Part shown: positions 39,310 through 48,172 of the stretch, piece by piece
Numbering within the stretch: the stretch's first letter is position 1
How the letters are laid out: each line of letters opens with the position of its first letter
Origin: Notoacmeibacter ruber
GTDB lineage: Bacteria > Pseudomonadota > Alphaproteobacteria > Rhizobiales > Rhizobiaceae
Length of the DNA: 64,000 nt
Assembly: GCF_003668555.1 (NCBI RefSeq)
Contig: NZ_RCWN01000001.1
Coordinates: forward strand, 2,959,541-3,023,540
Direction of reading: 5' to 3'
Notes under the pieces: model-generated
What the model saw: only the letters and a program-made list of their open reading frames with translations
Database searches by the model: none
What the model was told of the DNA's origin: nothing
Made by a program: the position numbers and the translations under genes

Positions 39310-40701
39310 ATGGGCATGGTCATGCTGGCCGGTCTCCTTCTCCTCATCACAACGCTGTTCGCCGCGCTCTTCGAGTGGACGGGCTGGGTCCCGGCGGCGC
39401 CTGTCGCCGGTATGGCCCTTACTCTTTATCTGATCCTGTCGCTTCCGAAGCTGGCTCCGACGCGGATCGTCTTCGTCATCGTCGCGATCGGGCTCAGCAT
39501 TATCGCAATCACTACGCGTGACGATTGGAGTGCGATTCTCTGGCGTGGCATGGTACAGGCCAATTTCATCTGTGGTTTCTTCGTCGCGCTGGCGACGTTG
39601 CGCGTACCGGCCATGCGCTCCGAAGCGATCAACCGGGCGGGACGCTATATCGCGACGCAGCCGCCGGGTCGCCGCTATCTCGCGCTGTCGAGCGGAGGGC
39701 ATTTGTTTGCGCTCGTTCTGAATTACGGCTCGATCCAGCTCCTTGGCTCCATGGTCGAGCGGCTGATGGGCGAAGAAAGCGATCCCACCATCGCGAAGAT
39801 CAGAAACCGGCGCATGTTGCTTGCTATCCAGCGCGGCTTTCTGGCCTCGATCTTCTGGTCTCCCCTTGCATTCGGACCTGTCATCACCATCGACCTGATT
39901 GCAGGCGGCAGCTGGGCACAACTGCTGCCATTCGGCCTTTTGCACGCGGCTATCTTCACGGCTGGAGGATGGGCGCTCGATACTGCCCTGAAGCCGAAAG
40001 TGCCGGGAGGGCGACCGGTCCGGAGACAGGTCGAGGGGAGCGCACGCGACCTTTTGCCCCTGCTTCTTCTGCTCCTCATAACCCTTGGTGGCGTCGGTCT
40101 GCTGGAGTTGGCGACCCACCTTCGTGTTGCCGCGATCGTGATGGTCTTCGTGCCGCTTGTTGCATTGGCCTGGCTGTTGCTTGAGAGCCGGCAGGACAGT
40201 GACGACGCCGTCTCCGTCCCGGAGACGATTCACCGTTTCACGGCTCTGGAATTGCCGAATTATCGCGCCGAAATCGTCCTGCTCGTGATGGCCGGTTTCA
40301 TCGGCGCCACGGGTGGCGCGATGGCGCCGCCCTGGATCGCAGCCCTCGGGATCGATCTGTCGGCTCTGCCGGTTCTGGCGCTTCTTTTCGGGATCGTCAT
40401 CTTCATCCCGATTGCCGGTCAGCTTGGCATGAACCCCATTCTCGGTGTGGTGCTTTTCGCGCCCCTTCTGCCCTCGGCAAGCGAGCTTGGTATTCCCCCC
40501 GCTCTACTGATTCTGTCCATCCTGACAGGGTGGGTGCTGAGCGGCCTGACATCGCCATTTACCGCCACGACCATGTTGATCGGACGTTTCGGTGGCGTTT
40601 CGGCATGGCGGGCGGGCGTCGTCTGGAACGCGGCATTCATCGCGCTGTCCACCGGGCTCTTTCTTCTGTCTTTGACGGCCCTCTTGTTCGCCACTGGTTG
40701 A
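39310..40701 (+). CDS. Polytopic inner-membrane protein, possible ion-transporter-like permease
   Basis: About 463 residues with roughly ten to twelve hydrophobic segments. The halves look similar: each holds Gly/Ala-rich re-entrant-type stretches (FALVLNYGSIQLLGSMVERL; GFIGATGGAMAPPWIAALG) and a loop with LTSPFTATTMLIGRFGGVS near the C-terminus. The layout recalls ion-transporter-superfamily permeases such as DctM, but I cannot assign a family or substrate. The start may be 39310 or 39319. It stands alone before the pirin gene. Confidence 0.7.
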   Translation: MGMVMLAGLLLLITTLFAALFEWTGWVPAAPVAGMALTLYLILSLPKLAPTRIVFVIVAIGLSIIAITTRDDWSAILWRGMVQANFICGFFVALATLRVPAMRSEAINRAGRYIATQPPGRRYLALSSGGHLFALVLNYGSIQLLGSMVERLMGEESDPTIAKIRNRRMLLAIQRGFLASIFWSPLAFGPVITIDLIAGGSWAQLLPFGLLHAAIFTAGGWALDTALKPKVPGGRPVRRQVEGSARDLLPLLLLLLITLGGVGLLELATHLRVAAIVMVFVPLVALAWLLLESRQDSDDAVSVPETIHRFTALELPNYRAEIVLLVMAGFIGATGGAMAPPWIAALGIDLSALPVLALLFGIVIFIPIAGQLGMNPILGVVLFAPLLPSASELGIPPALLILSILTGWVLSGLTSPFTATTMLIGRFGGVSAWRAGVVWNAAFIALSTGLFLLSLTALLFATG

Positions 40702-40804
40702 CGATTGAGAACGAACCGTCAACCGGAACGTTCTTGTGACCGCACCCCTCAGAGCACAGATGTGGCTCACATCGCGCTTCAAACATGCGCAAGGAGCACT
40801 CATC

Positions 40805-41725
40805 ATGTCCATTCGGCCCGTCAAATCACTGTCCGGCACCCAGACCCATATGGAAGGCGCCGGCGTTCAGCTCGAGCGGGTCTTCGGCTTCGGAGACCCG
40901 TCCTTGACCGATCCGTTCCTGATGATGGACGATTTTAGAAATGATGATCCCAGGCTTTATTCGGCAGGGTTTCCATGGCATCCGCACCGCGGCATCGAGA
41001 CCATCACCTATGTTCTGGCCGGCACGGTCGACCACGCCGACAGCCTCGGGAACAATGGCAGTCTCGGCGCTGGCGACGTGCAGTGGATGACGGCCGGATC
41101 GGGCATCATGCACCAGGAAATGCCGAAGGGTGACACGTCGGGCAAGATGCACGGTTTCCAGCTCTGGGCAAACTTGCCGCGTGATCAGAAGATGACGACG
41201 CCGCGCTATCAGGACATAACAAGCGCCGATATCCCCGTTGAGATAGACGATGACGGAACGACCGTTCGTGTCGTCTGCGGCTCCTTCTGGGGCAAGAAAG
41301 GCCCGGTCGACGGCATCGCCGCCGATCCCCAATATCTCGACATTTCGGTGCCGCCCGGTGTGCGCAAAGTGCTGCCGATCGACACCTATCGCTCCGCTTT
41401 CGCCTATATTTTCGCCGGCTCGGCCACGTTCCGCGATGCGAGCAAACCTTTTGGCGTGCTGGTCGAGAAGGAAGTCGACGGCAAGGAGATCCACCTGCGG
41501 GACATGAGCGGCGATCGCACGCTTGTCGTGTTCGATACGGGAGATGAAATCGTCGTACAGGCGGGTGACGAGGGTGTCCGCTTCCTGCTTGTGACCGGCA
41601 AGCCGATCCAGGAACCGGTCGCCTGGCATGGACCGATCGTCATGAATACCCGCGAGGAAATCATGGAAGCAGTCCGCGATCTGCGAAGCGGTAACTTCAT
41701 CCGCGAGGGCGCGACAGGACTTTGA
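40805..41725 (+). CDS. Pirin family protein
   Basis: A 306-residue bicupin. The N-terminal cupin has the metal site GFPWHPHRGIETITYVLAG (two His), TAGSGIMHQEMP (His and Glu), the pirin iron ligands. Bacterial pirins include quercetin 2,3-dioxygenases and proteins with unknown roles. The C-terminal cupin (AYIFAGSATF, then the tail GPIVMNTREEIMEAVRDLRSGNF) is complete. The start MSIRPVKSLSG is the family's; an upstream extension is unlikely. Confidence 0.92.
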   Translation: MSIRPVKSLSGTQTHMEGAGVQLERVFGFGDPSLTDPFLMMDDFRNDDPRLYSAGFPWHPHRGIETITYVLAGTVDHADSLGNNGSLGAGDVQWMTAGSGIMHQEMPKGDTSGKMHGFQLWANLPRDQKMTTPRYQDITSADIPVEIDDDGTTVRVVCGSFWGKKGPVDGIAADPQYLDISVPPGVRKVLPIDTYRSAFAYIFAGSATFRDASKPFGVLVEKEVDGKEIHLRDMSGDRTLVVFDTGDEIVVQAGDEGVRFLLVTGKPIQEPVAWHGPIVMNTREEIMEAVRDLRSGNFIREGATGL

Positions 41726-41806
41726 CCGCACGCGGCGAAACGCGAATTCTCCGCCGGTAAGTGCTATGCTCTGAAACCGATTCGAGATGAGCATGGACCC
41801 GCCGAC

Positions 41807-42763
41807 ATGATCCGACCGATCTTATGCGCCCTGTTTCTGGCGGCGACGCTGTCGTCGCCGGTCTCGGCCGAGCCACTGGCCAAGACGCTGTTTGGTTCAA
41901 AGGACCTGCCGGCATCGATGAAACCGGAAACGTTCGGCTTCTACTCCAAGGGCTGTTTTGCCGGCGGCGTCGGGCTGGATATGGACGGGCCGAACTGGCA
42001 GGTCATGCGGCCGAGCCGCAACCGGCGCTGGGGCCATCCGGCGATGGTCGGCCTTCTCCAGAAACTCTCTCGCGACGCGGCCAAGGATGGGTGGCCGGGC
42101 CTGTTGGTGGGCGACATCTCCCAGCCGCGCGGCGGTCCCATGCTGACCGGCCATGCCTCTCATCAGGTGGGTCTCGATGCCGATATCTGGCTGACGCCGA
42201 TGCCGAACCGGCGGTTGACTTATCAGGAGCGCGAAAACCTCTCCGCGACCGATATGCTGGTGGTGGGGGCCGACGAACCGAGGCCAATCAATGATGACGT
42301 CTGGACGGGCGGGCAGGCCGCGGTGATCAAGCGCGCGGCCTCCTATCCGGAAGTGCAGCGCATTCTCGTGCATCCCTCGATCAAGAAGAAGCTGTGCGAG
42401 ACGGCCGGATCCGATCGCGGCTGGCTGAACAAGGTGCGACCCTTTTGGGGCCACAATTACCATTTTCACGTCCGCTTGCGGTGTCAGCCCGGCTCTCCGC
42501 AATGCAAGCCGCAGAAGGGAACAGGCAGCGGCGATGGCTGCGGCGAGGCGATGGGATGGTGGTTTACGAAGCAGCCCTGGCTGCCGCCGAAGCCCGGCGT
42601 GAAGCCAAAGCCGAAGGCAAGGGACGTGATGACGATGGCCGCTCTGCCGCGGGCGTGCCGGGCCGTTCTCGCCGCGCCGGCAAAGACGCCGGGCTCGGCG
42701 ATCTATTCCGCGTCGGCTTTCATGCCTGTGCCGCCACTGCCCATGCGACGCCCGGAGCGGTAG
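41807..42763 (+). CDS. mepA: Penicillin-insensitive murein endopeptidase
   Basis: Periplasmic LAS-type zinc peptidase that cuts D-Ala-meso-DAP and DAP-DAP cross-links. 318 residues with a signal peptide (MIRPILCALFLAATLSSPVSA). Zinc ligands: His and Asp in GHASHQVGLDADIWL and the final His in NYHFHVRLRC. Cysteines in GCFAGG, KKLCETAG and RCQPGSPQCKP probably form the family disulfides. The ~60-residue Pro-rich C-terminal tail is longer than in E. coli. The ABC exporter follows after 107 bases. Confidence 0.94.
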   Translation: MIRPILCALFLAATLSSPVSAEPLAKTLFGSKDLPASMKPETFGFYSKGCFAGGVGLDMDGPNWQVMRPSRNRRWGHPAMVGLLQKLSRDAAKDGWPGLLVGDISQPRGGPMLTGHASHQVGLDADIWLTPMPNRRLTYQERENLSATDMLVVGADEPRPINDDVWTGGQAAVIKRAASYPEVQRILVHPSIKKKLCETAGSDRGWLNKVRPFWGHNYHFHVRLRCQPGSPQCKPQKGTGSGDGCGEAMGWWFTKQPWLPPKPGVKPKPKARDVMTMAALPRACRAVLAAPAKTPGSAIYSASAFMPVPPLPMRRPER

Positions 42764-42870
42764 GCATGGCGCCCGCTGCCCATTTTCGGCAGCCTATGGC
42801 CAAACAGGACAGCAGGCGTTAGAAGCGCCGTCACAAACAAGGCCGTCAGAGAAAGCCCAGCGCGGATAAC

Positions 42871-44673
42871 ATGCAGGCGAACCAAGCCCGGAGCGGTCTG
42901 GCCGAAGCAGCAAGTCTGGCCGTCCTCAAACGGATTTTTTCCGAGAATATCCGTTATCACTACCGCACCTACATTCTGGCGGGGCTATGTCTCGCCCTGG
43001 CTTCGGGCGCGACCGCCTTTCTTGCCTTTATCGTCAAGGACGTGGTCGATGAGATTTTCGTGCGGGAAAATACCGCGCTCATCCCGATCATCGCGGCCGC
43101 GATTTTCCTGGCTTTCGCGGTCCGGTCCATCGCCGGCTATTTTCAGGCGATCCTGCTGGCCAAGGTGGGGAACAATGTCGTGGCGCGTTACCAGCGGCGT
43201 ATTTTTGCGCATCTGCTGGCGCTGGACATGCGTTTCCACATGTCTGATCGATCGGCCCGTCTGACCGCACGGATCAACGGCAATATCAACGGTATCCGTT
43301 CGGTGCTCAACACCGCTCTGGTGACGGTATCGCGCGACCTTGTCACGCTCATCGGCCTGGTCGGCGTCATGATCTATCAGGAGCCAATCCTGACGATCGT
43401 CGTTCTTCTGGTCGGGCCGCTCTTGTTCTACCTGCTCAACCGGCTGATGCGCCGGCTTCGCAAGGAGGTCCGCCGCAATGTCGGAACGGTCTCCAACCTG
43501 TTTGGCACGATTCAGGAAACGGTTCAGGGTATCGCCGTGGTCAAGGCGTTCACCATGGAGCCGACCCTGAAGGAGCAGTTCGGCCATCTCAATCGGAAGG
43601 TCGAACGGCAGTCCAACAAGGTGACGCGACTCAGCGAGCGTGCCTCGCCGATCACGGATATGATTATCGGTGGCGCCATCGCGCTTGCCGTCTGGTTCAC
43701 GGCCAGCCGGTCTTTGGCGTCTGGCGTTCCGCCGGGATCGATGGCCTCCTTCATCGCCGCCATGCTGCTCGCCTACGAACCGGCCAAGAAGCTGGCCAAG
43801 AGCCAGATCCAGTTGGAAAAGGCCATCGTCAATGCGCGCATGGTGTATGAACTTCTCGATGTGGAGCCGGCCCAGCAGGACGCGCCGGGCAATGTCGATC
43901 TGGTTGTCGATAAGGGCGCGATCCGTTTCGAGGATGTCTGGTTTGGTTATGTGGAAGAGCGGCACGTCCTGAAGGGCCTCACTCTCGATATTCCTGCCGG
44001 ACGGACGGTAGCGATCATCGGCCGGTCAGGCGCCGGAAAATCGACGCTCATCACGCTTCTGCTGCGTTTCTTCGACCCATCTCGCGGCCGTATCCTGATC
44101 GATGGTCAGGACATTGCGGAGGTGACGAAGACATCGCTGCGAGGGTCGGTCGCCTATGTCAGTCAGCATCCCTATCTCTTCGAAGGTTCGGTGGCCGACA
44201 ATATCCGCAATGGCCGGCCCGACGCGACCGACGAAGAGGTGCATGAGGCGGCGATGCTGGCCAATGCCGACGAGTTCATCAAGACGCTCGAAAAGGGCTA
44301 CGACACGCCGCTTGGCGAAAATGGCACCTCGCTCTCGGGCGGACAGCGGCAAAGACTGTCGATTGCCAGGGCGATTCTTCGCGATGCGCCGATCCTGCTT
44401 CTGGACGAGGCGACCAGCGCGCTCGACAATGAATCGGAGAAAAAGGTTCAGGACGCGCTGGAGCAGGTGATGAAGGGACGCACGACGATTGTTGTCGCAC
44501 ACCGGCTCTCGACGGTCCAGAATGCCCATTCCATCATTGTTCTGGAGAATGGCGAAGTGATGGAGCAGGGCACTCACGCCGAGCTTATGGCCTTGCCCAA
44601 AGGACTCTATCGCCGCTATCGCGAAATGCGCGAGGGACCGTCCCTCGATCTGGCGAGCGACGCTGCCGAATAG
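42871..44673 (+). CDS. ABC exporter, MsbA/lipid A-type full half-transporter
   Basis: A 600-residue fusion of a six-helix membrane domain (about residues 25-330) with one nucleotide-binding domain; it would act as a homodimer. Walker A IIGRSGAGKST (about 381-391), Q-loop YVSQHPYLFEG, signature LSGGQRQRLSIARA (about 488), Walker B ILLLDEATSALD (about 508) and H-loop VAHRLST. Closest by pattern to MsbA-like lipid flippases, but drug exporters of this class look the same, so the substrate is open. It ends 9 bases before dapB. Confidence 0.92.
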   Translation: MQANQARSGLAEAASLAVLKRIFSENIRYHYRTYILAGLCLALASGATAFLAFIVKDVVDEIFVRENTALIPIIAAAIFLAFAVRSIAGYFQAILLAKVGNNVVARYQRRIFAHLLALDMRFHMSDRSARLTARINGNINGIRSVLNTALVTVSRDLVTLIGLVGVMIYQEPILTIVVLLVGPLLFYLLNRLMRRLRKEVRRNVGTVSNLFGTIQETVQGIAVVKAFTMEPTLKEQFGHLNRKVERQSNKVTRLSERASPITDMIIGGAIALAVWFTASRSLASGVPPGSMASFIAAMLLAYEPAKKLAKSQIQLEKAIVNARMVYELLDVEPAQQDAPGNVDLVVDKGAIRFEDVWFGYVEERHVLKGLTLDIPAGRTVAIIGRSGAGKSTLITLLLRFFDPSRGRILIDGQDIAEVTKTSLRGSVAYVSQHPYLFEGSVADNIRNGRPDATDEEVHEAAMLANADEFIKTLEKGYDTPLGENGTSLSGGQRQRLSIARAILRDAPILLLDEATSALDNESEKKVQDALEQVMKGRTTIVVAHRLSTVQNAHSIIVLENGEVMEQGTHAELMALPKGLYRRYREMREGPSLDLASDAAE

Positions 44674-44682
44674 GAGACTGGT

Positions 44683-45495
44683 GTGGAACCGATGAAGCTT
44701 GTCGTGGCCGGCGCGGGTGGCCGCATGGGAGGCGCTCTGATCCGGGCGATCGCCGAGCGCGACGATATTGTTCTTCACGCCGCGATCGAGCGCTCGGGTT
44801 CGCCGGCTATTGGCGAGGATTCCGGCGAGCGAGCTGGCATCGGTCGCAACGAGATCGCCATTACCGACGATGTTGAGGGCGCCCTTTCGAGCGCCGATGG
44901 GCTTTTGGATTTCACGACGCCGGAAGCGTCGCTCGCATTTGCCCGGACGCTGGCCGAGCTGGGGCGCGTGCATGTCATCGGCACCACCGGTTTCGATGAG
45001 ACACACGAGAAAGCGCTGGCGGTGGCCGCCGAACGGGCCGTGATCGTCAAGAGTGGCAATATGAGCCTTGGCGTGAACCTGCTTGCCGCGATGGTTCGCC
45101 GCGCGGCCAGCGCGCTGCCGGAGAGTTTCGATATCGAGGTGCTGGAGATGCACCATAAACACAAGGTCGACGCGCCCTCCGGCACCGCTCTGCTGTTGGG
45201 CGAAGCCGCAGCGGAGGGCCGCAAGATCGTCCTGTCCGAAAACGCGGTACGCAGCCGAGACGGCCATACGGGGCCAAGACCGGAAGGCGCGATAGGGTTC
45301 GCAACCCTTCGCGGTGGCTCTGTCGTTGGCGACCATTCCGTCATTCTCGCGGGAGCGGGTGAGCGGATTACCCTTTCGCATCATGCGGAGGACCGGGCCA
45401 TCTTCGCGCGCGGCGCGGTTGCCGCAGCCCTTTGGGGGCACGGCCGCCAGCCTGGTCTCTACTCCATGGCCGATGTGCTGGGACTGAACGATTGA
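44683..45495 (+). CDS. dapB: 4-Hydroxy-tetrahydrodipicolinate reductase
   Basis: Lysine and meso-diaminopimelate pathway. 270 residues: Rossmann loop [50 protein letters not shown], the catalytic His-Lys region [16 protein letters not shown] and [16 protein letters not shown]. The GTG at 44683 has GGAGA just before it; an in-frame ATG lies three codons later. Next to gpmA (144-base gap), as in many Rhizobiales. Confidence 0.96.
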   Translation: MEPMKLVVAGAGGRMGGALIRAIAERDDIVLHAAIERSGSPAIGEDSGERAGIGRNEIAITDDVEGALSSADGLLDFTTPEASLAFARTLAELGRVHVIGTTGFDETHEKALAVAAERAVIVKSGNMSLGVNLLAAMVRRAASALPESFDIEVLEMHHKHKVDAPSGTALLLGEAAAEGRKIVLSENAVRSRDGHTGPRPEGAIGFATLRGGSVVGDHSVILAGAGERITLSHHAEDRAIFARGAVAAALWGHGRQPGLYSMADVLGLND

Positions 45496-45639
45496 TGATC
45501 CCGGGCCGCTCCATGGTCGGGATAAGGCCAATGCTCCTTGGGCGGCAAGTCTCGACATCGTTCCGCTTGCGTGACAGGTCTTGATCGCCAGCCCGATCAA
45601 AGCGAACATCTCTTTCATCCGAACCGAAGGAAAATCACG

Positions 45640-46263
45640 ATGCCCGGCACTCTTGTCCTTGTCCGCCACGGCCAGAGCGAATGGAACCTGAAAAACCTTT
45701 TCACCGGATGGAAGGATCCTGACCTCACCGAGAAGGGTGTCGCCGAAGCCAAGGCGGCGGGCAGGGCCCTGAAGGAGAAGGGCGTTTCTTTCGATCTCGC
45801 ATTCACCTCCGAATTGTCGCGAGCGCAAAGAACGCTGTCGCTCATTCTGGAAGAGCTTGGCCAGACGGGTCTGGAGACGCGCAAGGATCTGGCGCTCAAC
45901 GAGCGTGACTATGGCGATCTGGCGGGTCTCAACAAGGATGACGCGCGCGACAAATGGGGCGAGGAGCAGGTGCATATCTGGCGCCGCAGCTACGATACGC
46001 CGCCGCCGGGCGGCGAAAGCCTGAAGGACACGCTGGCGCGCACGCTCCCCTATTTCGTGACCGATATCCTGCCTGAAGTGATGGCCGGAAAGAACGTGAT
46101 CGTCGCCGCGCACGGCAATTCGCTGCGGTCGATCTGCATGGTGCTTAACCGGCTGAGCGAGGATGAGATCGTCGGCTTTGAAATCGCCACGGGCGTTCCG
46201 CTCGTCTATGAACTGGGCGACGATACGCTGGTGACCCGCCGCGAAACGCTGTCAGGCGAATGA
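45640..46263 (+). CDS. gpmA: 2,3-Bisphosphoglycerate-dependent phosphoglycerate mutase
   Basis: Interconverts 3- and 2-phosphoglycerate in glycolysis and gluconeogenesis. 207 residues, the short alphaproteobacterial form. Phospho-His is in [10 protein letters not shown], and other active-site segments are SELSRAQRT (Arg), [17 protein letters not shown] and [10 protein letters not shown] (second His). The start [11 protein letters not shown] follows GAAGGAAA. It is the last core gene before tRNA-Leu and the integrated island. Confidence 0.96.
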   Translation: MPGTLVLVRHGQSEWNLKNLFTGWKDPDLTEKGVAEAKAAGRALKEKGVSFDLAFTSELSRAQRTLSLILEELGQTGLETRKDLALNERDYGDLAGLNKDDARDKWGEEQVHIWRRSYDTPPPGGESLKDTLARTLPYFVTDILPEVMAGKNVIVAAHGNSLRSICMVLNRLSEDEIVGFEIATGVPLVYELGDDTLVTRRETLSGE

Positions 46264-46364
46264 CACGCTGAAAGACAGAAGGTAGGCGGTCGCGTAAAGA
46301 CGCGTTTTGAGCGTTGACAGCGCACCGCCCGCCGTCTAGATCGGCGCACGACCAAAACGGCATT

Positions 46365-46449
46365 GCCCAGGTGGCGGAATTGGTAGACGCGCACGGTTCA
46401 GGTCCGTGTGCCGCGAGGCGTGGAGGTTCGAGTCCTCTCCTGGGCACCA
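46365..46449 (+). tRNA. tRNA-Leu (CAG), probable integration site
   Basis: An 85-base tRNA with encoded CCA (46447-46449). Acceptor arms GCCCAGG/CCTGGGC, D-arm GCGGAATTGGTAGACGC, anticodon stem CACGG/CCGTG with loop TTCAGGT (anticodon CAG), a long variable arm and T-arm GGAGGTTCGAGTCCTCT. A tyrosine integrase gene starts 187 bases downstream, so the 3' end of this tRNA is the likely attachment site. The tRNA is intact, as expected when the element restores the 3' end. Confidence 0.97.
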
Positions 46450-46469
46450 TTTTCCAGTTTTCTACAGGA

Positions 46470-46520
46470 CATTGAAGCGCACAGAAGTCTTGGAATTCAA
46501 GGCTTCTGTGCGCTTCAATG
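46470..46520. repeat. 18-base perfect inverted repeat downstream of tRNA-Leu
   Basis: CATTGAAGCGCACAGAAG (46470-46487) is perfectly inverted at 46503-46520 around a 15-base centre that itself contains CTTG/CAAG. No T run follows on either strand. It starts 21 bases after the tRNA and may be a recombination or transcription-stop element. Confidence 0.85.
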
Positions 46521-46560
46521 TATCAGTATCGTCCGATGCAGTCCGCTGACATCCTGAGTT

Positions 46561-46626
46561 TTTGTTGGTACATTTGTTGGTGCTTGTGGCTTGAATGGTC
46601 GTTTATGACGCCGTGACACCAACAAA
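46561..46626. repeat. TTTGTTGGT repeats before the integrase, possible arm-type sites
   Basis: TTTGTTGGTA (46561-46570) and TTTGTTGGTG (46573-46582) are direct copies; CACCAACAAA (46617-46626) is the inverted copy and overlaps the integrase Shine-Dalgarno sequence. Short repeats of this kind next to int genes commonly bind the integrase N-terminal domain or excisionase and can autoregulate int (inference). Confidence 0.65.
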
Positions 46627-46635
46627 GGAGTGGCC

Positions 46636-47832
46636 GTGCCTCTGACCGATACGAAGATTCGTAATCTCAAAGCTGCGGAGAAGCCGATAAAGCATTCGGA
46701 CGGCGGAGGGCTTCATCTGCTCGTCACGGCAAACGGATCAAAGCTGTGGCGGCTGAACTATCGGTTCTACGGAAAGCAGAAGACGCTTTACATCGGCGCT
46801 TGGCCGGCAGTCAGTCTCGCTGACGCTCGTTTGAGACGCGAATCCGCCAAGAAGTTACTCGCCCAGTCCATCGATCCTGCCGCCCAGGCTAAACATGAAC
46901 GAATTGAACGCCAGGCAAATTTCGCGAACACGTTCGGCGCAATAGCCGACGAGGTTCTGGAACGAAACGAAAAGGAAGGGTTGGCGGCCGTCACGATCAA
47001 CAAGAAGCGCTGGTTGATCGATCTGGTCAGGCCTGCGCTAGGGAAGCGGCCCGTCAGGGATATCACCGCTCCCGAACTCTTGAACGAACTGCGCAAAGTG
47101 GAAGCGAAAGGCAATTATGAGACGGCCCGCCGGCTTCGTGCGGTTTGCGGGCAAGTCTTTCGCTACGCCGTGATCACGTCACGCGCAGATTTCGACCCAT
47201 CCGCTGCACTTCGTGGCGCGTTAATCAGCCCCACCGTGACGTCCCAAGCCGCGATTACCGAGTGGGGTAAGTTTGGGGGATTGCTGCGAGCCATTTGGGG
47301 GTATGACGGCCATGCTTCGACCCGATATGGTCTGCAACTGCTAGCCCTACTCTATCCGCGTCCTGGCGAGCTTCGTCAGGCGGAATGGTCCGAAATTGAT
47401 CTCGAAGCCGGTGTCTGGACGATCCCGGCCCAGAGAGCAAAAATGCGGCGCGAGCATCGGAAGCCGCTTTCGAAGGAGGCTGCCGATATCTTCGCGGAAG
47501 TACACAAGCTGAATGGCTTCAGCAAATACGTCTTCCCAGCAATTCATACAACGCAGCGACCCCTGAGCGAAAATACATTCAATGCGGCTCTCAGAAGAAT
47601 GGGCTTCGATAAGCACGAGATGACCAGTCACGGTTTCCGGGCTTCCGCATCAACTTTGCTGAACGAGAGCGGGCGGTGGAATCCGGATGCCATCGAGGCC
47701 GAACTCGGTCATGTCGGTGCAGATGAGGTGCGCCGAGCTTACCATCGAGCGCTGTATTGGGACGAGCGCGTCAGAATGACCGGTGCATGGGCCGCGCAAA
47801 TAAGCGAAGCTGTCGGCATCAGCGCTAGATAG
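46636..47832 (+). CDS. int: Tyrosine-type integrase, P4 family
   Basis: A 398-residue site-specific recombinase. N-terminal DUF4102 arm-binding domain (PLTDTKIRNLKAAEKPIK, then the GGGLHLLVTANGSKLWRLNY region), central SAM-like domain, and the catalytic domain with Arg242 (YPRPGELRQAEW), His332-x-x-Arg335 (SHGFRAS), His359 (ELGHVG) and nucleophile Tyr374 (HRALYWDER). All catalytic residues are present, so it looks functional. GTG at 46636 lies 7 bases after AAGGAG; GTG at 46630 abuts the Shine-Dalgarno sequence. Its closeness to tRNA-Leu fits a tRNA-targeting element. Confidence 0.93.
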   Translation: MPLTDTKIRNLKAAEKPIKHSDGGGLHLLVTANGSKLWRLNYRFYGKQKTLYIGAWPAVSLADARLRRESAKKLLAQSIDPAAQAKHERIERQANFANTFGAIADEVLERNEKEGLAAVTINKKRWLIDLVRPALGKRPVRDITAPELLNELRKVEAKGNYETARRLRAVCGQVFRYAVITSRADFDPSAALRGALISPTVTSQAAITEWGKFGGLLRAIWGYDGHASTRYGLQLLALLYPRPGELRQAEWSEIDLEAGVWTIPAQRAKMRREHRKPLSKEAADIFAEVHKLNGFSKYVFPAIHTTQRPLSENTFNAALRRMGFDKHEMTSHGFRASASTLLNESGRWNPDAIEAELGHVGADEVRRAYHRALYWDERVRMTGAWAAQISEAVGISAR

Positions 47833-47889
47833 CCTAAATTTGATGTAGTTCAGCCGATCCACAGCTACATTCTCATAGGTCGCCTATCT

Positions 47890-48153
47890 ACTGGCCGCAA
47901 TCCGGAAAAGCCGCTTTCGAATATGGTGTTTTTGAAGATCATGAAGCGTATGCAGGTCGAGGCACGACCTCACGGCTTGCGGTCATCATTTCGCGACTAG
48001 GCATCGGAAGCGACCTCGTATCCTCACGAGATTGCTGAAATGGCACTCGCGCACGCGATTGAGAACAAGGTCGAGGCCGCTTACCGTCGCGGCGATCTCT
48101 TGGACAAGCGACGGCTTATGATGGAAGACTGGGCCGGTTACGTCACCATCTAG
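47890..48153 (+). pseudogene. C-terminal relic of a second tyrosine integrase
   Basis: In one frame this reads EKPLSNMVFLKIMKRM, PHGLRSSFRD, stop, ASEATSYPHEIAEMALAHAI, VEAAYRRGDLLDKRRLMMEDWA, the standard C-terminal half of a P4/phage integrase. The internal TAG (47998-48000) replaces the Trp of the usual RDWAAE, and everything before residue ~EKPLS is gone. His-x-x-Arg, the second His (LAH) and the nucleophile Tyr (AAYRRGDLL region) are still readable. It shows an older element occupied the same place. The surrounding 340-base gap holds nothing else. Confidence 0.88.
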
Positions 48154-48172
48154 GAATCAGGAGAGCCGACCC

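Noticed and set aside
44026..46113. Long open frame (695 codons) on the minus strand
   Set aside because: Crosses the ABC exporter, dapB and gpmA on the opposite strand; not a gene.
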